Of a stretch of 58,136 nucleotides of DNA, positions 52,225-58,136 are shown piece after piece; position 1 is the stretch's first letter, and each line of letters starts with the position of its first letter. Made by a program: the position numbers and the translations under genes. The notes below the pieces were generated by a model. That model worked only from the letters and a program-made list of their open reading frames with translations, ran no database searches and was not told the origin of the DNA. The DNA comes from a bacterium (GTDB lineage Bacteria > Oederibacteriota > PGYV01), in NCBI GenBank assembly GCA_029565735.1, contig JAKQNO010000102.1, positions 1 to 58,136 on the forward strand, given 5' to 3'.

Positions 52225-53904
52225 TTAAAATTCAGCCTTTACTCCAAGCCCAAGATTCAGACCCGGTTCTTTATAATAATACAATACATAATAAGGGTTA
52301 TTCAACAGATTATTTACGTAGCCGAATACCTTAAAATTATCCGTCAGCTTTTTTGAAAGCCCCAGGTTTACCGCGCAGTGTGCCGGCACTTTGCCGTCTT
52401 TTTTTCCGTACGAAGACGTGCTTCCGGAAATTTCAGCAGAAACTTCCCATCCGGATTTTTCATAATCCGCTTTAAGCGAAAAAACATTGTTTGCAAAACC
52501 ATTTATATTCATTGATGATTTTATTATGTGGCTGTATGTATACCCGGCGTTTATGCTTAAATTTTCCGCTTTTAAGGTCTGTATGTTAATACCCGCGTAT
52601 GTGTAATCAAAATCCGAATTAACCGGTATAAAGGCGCCTTTTTGGGCCGACTCTTCATAGAATCCGTAATCATCAACGCTTTTCATCCCGAAAAATACGT
52701 CAGTATACACTTCAAAAAGGTTTATTGTGCCGCCGGCTTTTAAACTTAAATTTTCCGAAGGCATACGAAAGTCCCTGCTTATAAAGGTAAAATCCGGCGC
52801 TTCTGAATAATCCGGCGGAATCATCTTTGGGTCAAATATAAAATACAGTTCCGCGAAAGGAAGCACCGGATAATTGACGTTAAGATACGGGCTTACCCTC
52901 ATTGTGTTTATAACCAGCGAATCATCCTGCAGCCTTATTCCAAGCGTAACTGACAGCGGGTCAAAATTGAAAACCCCCTTTACCGCCAGGTCCATATTAA
53001 AAGCGCTGTTATAATTTTCTCCGGCGGAAAAAATATTTGAAAGCCTTGACTTGAAAGCGGCAAAAGCCCTTACCCTGCGCCCCCGGTCCATTTCAAAATC
53101 TTTTTCCGCGTCAATATAAACAGACCCCCTGTTTTCGCGGTACACTCCGCCGCTGCTTACTGATGATATATTTTCATGGCTGTATTTTAACCCGGCGTCA
53201 AACAGGTACCCCGAAAGGGCTCCTGAAAACAACGCTGAAATATAGGCGCTTCCGCGGTTCATTCCGCTTCCAAAAAGGTTATCCGGAAAAGGATTCAGCC
53301 TTGCGTTAAATCCGCCGCCTGCCGTATAGTAAGCGTCCACATCCCCGTATTTTGCGGAATACGACAAATCCAGGGCGTTGTTGTTTAACCACGTCTTCCT
53401 GTCATTTACAGTTTCATTATCCCTGTTAAAATGAAAAAGCCTTGCCGTCACCGCGGAACCGGTTTCAAGATTAAGCCCTGCCATCGCGTCAAAAAAGAAT
53501 GTGCTCATGGATCCTGCATAAGTTTTTATCATTCCGGCAAAATTGCTTTCAGTTTCGCGCAGCCCGTGAATACTTAAAAGGTCATCCCTGAGATAATATT
53601 CCGGGATTCCCACTTTTTCTTTTTCATAAAGGATATTTTTTACATCCTGAAGGTTTTCAAGGGCCCTCATCTCCCTTTTTACCGTTATCTTCGTGTCAAT
53701 CTTTCCTTTTATAAGAATCTCCGGCGCTTTAAAATCAAAACCCTGCCCTTTTGTCACGGCAGGCCCCGGTTCATCGGTTCCGGCTTTATACTGCCCGTCC
53801 TTGAACTGCCCGGTCTGTTCTCCCGGGTCTTCAATTGTTTCTTCAGCCGCCGCCAGGAATACAGGCAATAAAAGCGCCATTAACAGAATCAGCATTTTTT
53901 TCAT
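52225..53904 (-). CDS. outer-membrane beta-barrel, TonB-receptor-like without a clear plug
   Basis: 559 residues. Signal peptide (MKKMLILLMALLLPVFLAAA), a short periplasmic region with APEILIKGKIDTKITVKRE, then an aromatic, alternating-strand barrel ending in GLGVKAEF with the terminal Phe that directs assembly by Bam. The last strands (DNFKVFGYVNNLLNNPYYVL) are TonB-receptor-like. The region before the barrel (about 70-130 residues) seems too short for a normal plug domain. Sits between the TPR protein (4-bp overlap) and exbB, so it is presumably the outer-membrane client of this ExbBD-TonB set. The cargo is unknown. Confidence 0.85.
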   Translation of the reverse strand: MKKMLILLMALLLPVFLAAAEETIEDPGEQTGQFKDGQYKAGTDEPGPAVTKGQGFDFKAPEILIKGKIDTKITVKREMRALENLQDVKNILYEKEKVGIPEYYLRDDLLSIHGLRETESNFAGMIKTYAGSMSTFFFDAMAGLNLETGSAVTARLFHFNRDNETVNDRKTWLNNNALDLSYSAKYGDVDAYYTAGGGFNARLNPFPDNLFGSGMNRGSAYISALFSGALSGYLFDAGLKYSHENISSVSSGGVYRENRGSVYIDAEKDFEMDRGRRVRAFAAFKSRLSNIFSAGENYNSAFNMDLAVKGVFNFDPLSVTLGIRLQDDSLVINTMRVSPYLNVNYPVLPFAELYFIFDPKMIPPDYSEAPDFTFISRDFRMPSENLSLKAGGTINLFEVYTDVFFGMKSVDDYGFYEESAQKGAFIPVNSDFDYTYAGINIQTLKAENLSINAGYTYSHIIKSSMNINGFANNVFSLKADYEKSGWEVSAEISGSTSSYGKKDGKVPAHCAVNLGLSKKLTDNFKVFGYVNNLLNNPYYVLYYYKEPGLNLGLGVKAEF

Positions 53905-56873
53905 TTTGCCACCCCTGCGGGTTTTACCGCGGGCGCCGGATTCATAAGTTTATACTGTTCTTCCAGCAGCGCGGCTTTCTTTTTTGCCACATCGGTATAT
54001 TTCGGGTCTTTTGCCGACTTTATAATTTTTTTGTACGCGGCTATTGCGGATTTTAAGTCGCCCTGTTTTTCATAAATTTTGCCGGCGGCGTCAAGGGCCG
54101 GTACAAACCACGTTTCTTCCCCCGGAAAATTATCATACACCCTGGTAAACGCGGCTGCCGCTTTTGTATCATCACCCTGCGCCTGATAAATATCGCCTAT
54201 CCAGAACAGCGCTTCCGCCGCTTTTTTGCCTTTTTCAGAAGCTATTTTTTCAAATAACTTTATTGCTTCGCTGTACTCTTTTAAATCCTGATGAAGGTAG
54301 GCCAGGTTCATCTGCGCCCTTTCATACAGCTTGCAGCCCTGCATTTTCTCAATCAACCCAAGATACATTTTCTTGGCGTTATCCATATCCTCCATCCTTT
54401 TATAGGACATGGCGGCGTTGAAATACGATTCGCATATGTTTTCCGATTGCGGGTACTTACCGATAAAAAGCGCGTAATTTTCCGCCGCGCTTCTGTAATC
54501 GTGAAGCTTATAATATGAATTCGCCGCCCTGAAAAGCGCCTTATCCACAAACGACGAGGAAGGAAATTTTGCCATTATCACCTTAAAATCATTTATGGAC
54601 TGCTGATATTTTCCCGCATTATAGTTTGAAACGCCGCTGAAATACCACGCGTTGTCAGCCAGCTCGTGCGAAGGATTCTTGGATATGAATTTGGAAAACT
54701 GTTCCGCCGCGGTGTCATATTTACCCGAATTGTAGTAATGCTCCGCCACCCTGTACATTATCTCCGGCGCGAACGGGCTGTTATTGTATTTTGTAAGAAA
54801 CTGGTTTGATACTTCAACCGCTTTTTCCGTGTCCCCAAGCTGGTAATATGACCACTGAATCCCGTAAAGCGCTTCAGGCACCCTGTAATGCTCCGGAAAC
54901 TTTTCCACAAGTTCCTTATAAACGTTTATCGCGGATAAATATTCGGCTTTATTGTAGTAACTGTCGCCTTTTTTAAGCAGGGCTTCCTGCAAAAGGTGCG
55001 TGTCTTTGTAATTATTTATTATTTCATCAAAATTTTTGACCGCGGAGTCAAAATCATTCTTTCTGAAATACGCCCAGCCTATCCTGTAATATGCCTCCGC
55101 CTTTTTTACCCTGTCGGAAGTTTTTCCAAGATACTCCCTCCACATTGAAGCCGCGGCGTCAAAATCTTCCTTCCTGTACCGGCAGAAAGCCGCGTAAAAA
55201 AGAGCTTCCTGCCTTATTTCCTCAGGGGCGTTTTTGGACTTCATTACATCGGAATATATTGAATAAGCGCGGTCAAATTCATATGCGCCGTAAAGCGAAT
55301 TCGCGCTCATAAAAAGGGCCCTTACCTTCAGTTCCTCATCGCCCGCAGATGCGGCTTCCCTTGCGGCCGCGTCAAATTCAGACCTTGCGGAATCAAACCT
55401 GTTGGCGGAATAATTTATCCAGCCAAGGCCGTAACGCGCTTCCGCTTTTATGCCTGCTATATCGTTAAATTCCTTTATCGCCGTTTCATAATATTTTGAA
55501 GCAAGCGCGGTGTTGTTTTTTTCAAAATAAAGGTCGCCAAGTTTAACCGTGCTTTTCGCCTTTAAATCTCTTCCGGATTTTTCATCCGATATTATTCCGT
55601 TGTAAACCGCTTCCGCGCCTTCAGTGTTGCCGTTGTTGGAATTGCACCACGCTTTCATAAACCTTGCGGTGTCCGCGTCTTCAGGGTACCTGCTTTCTAT
55701 CAGCGAATATGTCTGCGAAGCCTCGGAAAACCTGTTAAGCTTCGTATAAATTTCCGCTGTCATAAAATGGGAAGCCCTTACAAGTTCATCTATGTTGTAT
55801 TTGGCGATAATGCCGCTATAAAGGTTTAAAGCCCCGTAAAGGTCGCCCTGTTTCTGGTTAAGATAAGCCAGCGCGTATTCCGAATACGCGGCCGGAATTG
55901 TGTCCTGATAATCGGACATGACCTTTTCATACTGTGCCATAGCCGCTTTTAAATTGCCTTTTTCCTCGTGGCAAAGGCCTTTCTTGTATTCCGACCAGAT
56001 GGCAAGCATATCGCCCGGGTACTTTTTAATTATTGAATCAAACGCGGAATAAGCAGTGTCATATTGCGACAGCATAAAATAATTCCACGCGCGGAAATAT
56101 TCCAGCATTGCCGCAAATTTTTTATCGCCGCCGCCCTTTGCCAGAAGCGCGTCGCATATTCTGATTGCTTCTTTATACTCGCCAAGGGAATACAGCACGT
56201 TCGCGCGCCTGAATTCAGAATTGGGCATGACCGCGCTTTTTGGAAATTCATTTTTTACCCTGTCAAAAAATTTTAAGGACTCTTTTGCAAAATCATTTTT
56301 TTCCGCGCCGTTAGCCGCAAGAGATTTTTCGTAATATACCCTTCCGGCCAGATAGTAGGCATAGTCAAAATTTTTGTATTCGGTGTATTTTTCAAGCCTG
56401 CCAAGATAGGAAAGCGCCCCGTCATAATCGCCGGACAGAAAAAGGTTTTCCGCGGCAAGCAAACACGCGTCTTTGGCTATATATGTGTCGGGATAATCTT
56501 TAAGCACCATTTGGGCGTATTTGGCCGCTGATGTGTAATCCTTAAGGTTAAAATAACATTCCGCTATCCTGTAGTAAAGTTCCTTGCGGAACCTGTTTAC
56601 ATCCTGGGGATATTTTTCAGGTACGCTCATATACGCAGACAGCGCCTTTGCGTATTCGCCCTTTTTATAAAAAGCTTCCGCCCTTACAAAATACGCGCTT
56701 CCGGCCATGGAAGATTCCGGCCGCTGCATGGTGAAGTCTTTCAGAAGGTTTTCCGCTATTGTAAAGTTATTATTAAGAAAAAGCGAATACGCAAAATCGT
56801 AATCGTCTTTGTCCGCAGCGCAGAAAGCGGATGCCGCGAATAAAAAAGCGGCTGTAAGCAGTATTTTCTTCAA
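53901..56873 (-). CDS. large exported TPR-repeat protein
   Basis: 990 residues. Signal peptide (KKILLTAAFLFAASAFCA), then about 25 TPR-like helical pairs to the end (for example KKGEYAKALSAYMSVPEKYP, NAGKYQQSINDFKVIMAKFP), with a Lys/Ala-rich tail. It resembles an expanded version of periplasmic CpoB/YbgF or BamD-like scaffolds. TTG start at 56873 with AAAGGGA ten bases upstream; no ATG gives the signal peptide. First gene of the barrel-ExbB-ExbD-TonB operon. The likely role is a periplasmic scaffold that links the barrel to TonB or to peptidoglycan; inference. Confidence 0.9.
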   Translation of the reverse strand: MKKILLTAAFLFAASAFCAADKDDYDFAYSLFLNNNFTIAENLLKDFTMQRPESSMAGSAYFVRAEAFYKKGEYAKALSAYMSVPEKYPQDVNRFRKELYYRIAECYFNLKDYTSAAKYAQMVLKDYPDTYIAKDACLLAAENLFLSGDYDGALSYLGRLEKYTEYKNFDYAYYLAGRVYYEKSLAANGAEKNDFAKESLKFFDRVKNEFPKSAVMPNSEFRRANVLYSLGEYKEAIRICDALLAKGGGDKKFAAMLEYFRAWNYFMLSQYDTAYSAFDSIIKKYPGDMLAIWSEYKKGLCHEEKGNLKAAMAQYEKVMSDYQDTIPAAYSEYALAYLNQKQGDLYGALNLYSGIIAKYNIDELVRASHFMTAEIYTKLNRFSEASQTYSLIESRYPEDADTARFMKAWCNSNNGNTEGAEAVYNGIISDEKSGRDLKAKSTVKLGDLYFEKNNTALASKYYETAIKEFNDIAGIKAEARYGLGWINYSANRFDSARSEFDAAAREAASAGDEELKVRALFMSANSLYGAYEFDRAYSIYSDVMKSKNAPEEIRQEALFYAAFCRYRKEDFDAAASMWREYLGKTSDRVKKAEAYYRIGWAYFRKNDFDSAVKNFDEIINNYKDTHLLQEALLKKGDSYYNKAEYLSAINVYKELVEKFPEHYRVPEALYGIQWSYYQLGDTEKAVEVSNQFLTKYNNSPFAPEIMYRVAEHYYNSGKYDTAAEQFSKFISKNPSHELADNAWYFSGVSNYNAGKYQQSINDFKVIMAKFPSSSFVDKALFRAANSYYKLHDYRSAAENYALFIGKYPQSENICESYFNAAMSYKRMEDMDNAKKMYLGLIEKMQGCKLYERAQMNLAYLHQDLKEYSEAIKLFEKIASEKGKKAAEALFWIGDIYQAQGDDTKAAAAFTRVYDNFPGEETWFVPALDAAGKIYEKQGDLKSAIAAYKKIIKSAKDPKYTDVAKKKAALLEEQYKLMNPAPAVKPAGVAK

Positions 56874-56936
56874 TTTTTATACGTCCCTTTGGTTATTTTC
56901 AGCCGCGCTTATTTTTACATTTGCGGCTGTAAAAAG

Positions 56937-56977
56937 TAAAAAAGCCCCTATCTCACATGAAGATAGAGGCTTTTTTA
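56937..56977 (-). terminator. terminator of the LysM protein gene
   Basis: Stem GCCcCTATCT / AGATAGaGGC with a 7-base loop, flanked by A6 and T6. Lies about 15 bases after the stop at 56992. It separates this gene from the TPR operon. Confidence 0.88.
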
Positions 56978-56991
56978 TGTCAACTTCCGGA

Positions 56992-57747
56992 TTAATACTT
57001 TATAGGAAGCTTTTTCCTTGGTTCTGTGTGAGGTTCATAACGCGGTGTTTCTTTTGCTTTGCCGACCGCGTCATCTATAACATCATCGGAATAGTTCTGG
57101 TTAATTTCAAAGTTCTGCCTTGGGTAAATCAAATCCGGATCTTCAATAAGCGCCTTATTGGCTTTATAAATAAGGGGCCATTTAAATGAATCGCCGTAAA
57201 TTTTGCTTTTACCGGATATTCTCCAGAGGCTGTCGCCGTTGCTTACCTTATAATTTGAAAGCTTGCCCGATTTGCTGCTTGCAACCTTAACAGGAGCGGG
57301 AGCTTCTTCTTCCTCTTCTTCAACTTCTTCTTCAGCCACTTCTTCTTCAGCAGGAGGAGGAGGTACATCTTCGCTTGCTTCTTCTTCCGCAGGCGGAGGA
57401 ACATCGCCTTCAGCAAATTCATCCGGAGGAGGAACATCACCTTCTGCAAAATCATCTCCCGGAGGAGGCGGTATTTCATCCCCTCCAAAATCGTCAGACG
57501 GCGGAGGCGGCATATCACCTTCGGCCATTTCGTCTCCCGGCGGAGGAGGCATTTCTTCCCCTCCAAAATCATCTCCAGGCGGAGGCGGCATTTCTTCCCC
57601 TCCAAAGTCATCTCCCGGCGGCAGAAGTTCTTCGTCAGCATCCGGCGGAGGCGGCAGGTCAAAATCATCCGCTGCAACCAGAACCGTGTTTAAATTGAGC
57701 ATTACTAATAATGAAAACAGGAAAAACATAATTCCAAATCTTTTCAT
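56992..57747 (-). CDS. exported protein with acidic Pro-rich tandem repeats and LysM-like domain
   Basis: 251 residues. Signal peptide ([20 protein letters not shown]). Residues about 28-130 are seven or more degenerate 13-residue repeats of the type [13 protein letters not shown], then a Glu-rich stretch. Residues about 160-215 form a LysM-like domain ([20 protein letters not shown] ... LIYPRQNF), which binds peptidoglycan; a basic tail ends the protein. Similar LysM/SafA-like proteins act as wall-associated spacers. GGAGGGA precedes the ATG. It begins only 44 bp after tRNA-Gly with no terminator between. Confidence 0.85.
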   Translation of the reverse strand: MKRFGIMFFLFSLLVMLNLNTVLVAADDFDLPPPPDADEELLPPGDDFGGEEMPPPPGDDFGGEEMPPPPGDEMAEGDMPPPPSDDFGGDEIPPPPGDDFAEGDVPPPDEFAEGDVPPPAEEEASEDVPPPPAEEEVAEEEVEEEEEEAPAPVKVASSKSGKLSNYKVSNGDSLWRISGKSKIYGDSFKWPLIYKANKALIEDPDLIYPRQNFEINQNYSDDVIDDAVGKAKETPRYEPHTEPRKKLPIKY

Positions 57748-57791
57748 AAATCTCCCTCCTCAAATTGTATTTTAAGGAATTTTTGAATTTA

Positions 57792-57866
<75 letters not shown>

Positions 57867-57887
57867 TCTTCAAAAAATTGTTCCGTT

Positions 57888-57916
57888 ATTATATATATTT
57901 TTAACTTTCTTGTCAA
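57888..57916 (-). promoter_or_regulatory. perfect-consensus promoter of tRNA-Gly
   Basis: Minus strand TTGACA (57911-57916), exactly 17 bp, TATAAT (57888-57893). The predicted start is about 15 bp before the tRNA. Confidence 0.9.
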
Positions 57917-57991
57917 ACGATTTTTGGCCGTTCCTGAAAACGTCTTATATATAAGATAAAAACCTAAAGCTGCCTTGTAAAAATACTCTTT

Positions 57992-58019
57992 ATCATACTA
58001 CGGTGGTACCGTATGTCAA
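57992..58019 (-). promoter_or_regulatory. second promoter with palindrome filling its spacer
   Basis: Minus strand TTGACA (58014-58019), 16-bp spacer, TATGAT (57992-57997). The spacer is occupied by the inverted repeat TACGGT-GGT-ACCGTA (57999-58013). It points toward tRNA-Gly; I see no ORF before that gene. Confidence 0.6.
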
Positions 58020-58030
58020 GACCGTTTTTA

Positions 58031-58136
58031 ATACCAATTTAAGGTGGTTTCCAAGTTAAGCAACCATCCTCCTTTCTTTGATTTTTGGCAAGTAAATCTC
58101 TGCCGGTGTCTTGTAATCAAGCCCTTGGTGAATCCG
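58031..58136 (-). mobile_element. IS3-family insertion sequence, right-hand end (partial)
   Basis: Carries the 3' end of OrfB and a short non-coding end finishing near 58031-58033 (ACCAATTTAAGG inward), which partly matches the end at 109-119. Same orientation as the fragment at the window start. Confidence 0.7.
58056..58136 (-). CDS. IS3-family transposase OrfB, C-terminal fragment
   Basis: The last 26 codons read RIHQGLDYKTPAEIYLPKIK and end in MVA before TAA. This is the typical end of the DDE integrase-core protein (rve_3 region, 'LxYKTPAEIY') of IS3-family elements. The catalytic core lies outside the window. The frame is open to the window edge. Confidence 0.9.
   Translation of the reverse strand, partial: RIHQGLDYKTPAEIYLPKIKERRMVA

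Noticed and set aside
57263-57775. 170-residue ORF on the plus strand across the LysM gene
   Set aside because: It is the antisense of the Pro-rich repeats (runs of Ser, Gly, Pro); the minus-strand gene has a signal peptide, ribosome site and terminator.

Overview
The window looks like chromosomal DNA of an uncultured, probably anaerobic Gram-negative bacterium. Support for an outer membrane: an ExbB/ExbD/TonB set next to an outer-membrane barrel with a C-terminal Phe, O-antigen-ligase and YfhO-type envelope proteins, LysM proteins and lipoproteins. Support for anaerobic life: a Re-type citrate synthase, an oxygen-labile class I fumarase in two subunits, a radical SAM protein and thioredoxin-based redox genes. 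Promoters are near sigma-70 consensus (several TTGACA-N16/17-TATAAT). The gene mix reminds me of candidate phyla such as Goldbacteria, Omnitrophota or Elusimicrobiota; that placement is inference, no rRNA gene is present.

Both ends carry pieces of an IS3-family element in the same orientation (OrfA N-terminus at 1-62, OrfB C-terminus at 58056-58136), which fits a contig bounded by copies of a repeated IS. From left to right: (1) 111-3146, an AT-rich accessory cluster of two lipoproteins, two small PH-like membrane proteins and an acetyltransferase; (2) 3442-5956, a radical SAM/B12 protein and a LysM-M23 peptidase; (3) 6306-11469, a TCA-cycle run (Re-citrate synthase, NADP isocitrate dehydrogenase, malate dehydrogenase, fumarase alpha and beta), completed by an aconitase at 19312; (4) 11462-19154, a Cys-rich cluster protein, acetyltransferase plus glycogen branching enzyme, Rnk-like factor, and a CPA1 antiporter paired with an MpsC-like protein; (5) 21553-30119 and onward, purA, serA with a class V aminotransferase behind a CRP-like dual operator, dgkA, and a response regulator/histidine kinase pair; (6) 32454-41031, an ABC-2 exporter, a DUF2156 protein, aroQ and two giant envelope proteins, one of them a tandem O-antigen-ligase fusion; (7) 41333-43730, an ArsR / PDO-thioredoxin fusion / thioredoxin reductase operon with a perfect operator; (8) 43890-48123, def-fmt, ridA, a BatD-like and a DUF362-ferredoxin protein; (9) 48354-56873, a long leftward operon: TPR protein, outer-membrane barrel, ExbB, ExbD, TonB, RsfS, a ribbon-helix-helix-like protein, RNase HII and YraN; (10) a LysM protein directly behind tRNA-Gly.

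The most striking structure is outside the genes. Intergenic gaps are filled with several families of repeats: two REP-like palindromes that differ in stem but share a CTACCA tail (13 copies), a 66-bp element present twice with a covarying stem, one copy of which sits inside a 182-bp inverted repeat with 27-bp arms, and 'word-like' degenerate tandem blocks that often occur together with their own reverse complement. None of these encodes a recognisable protein.
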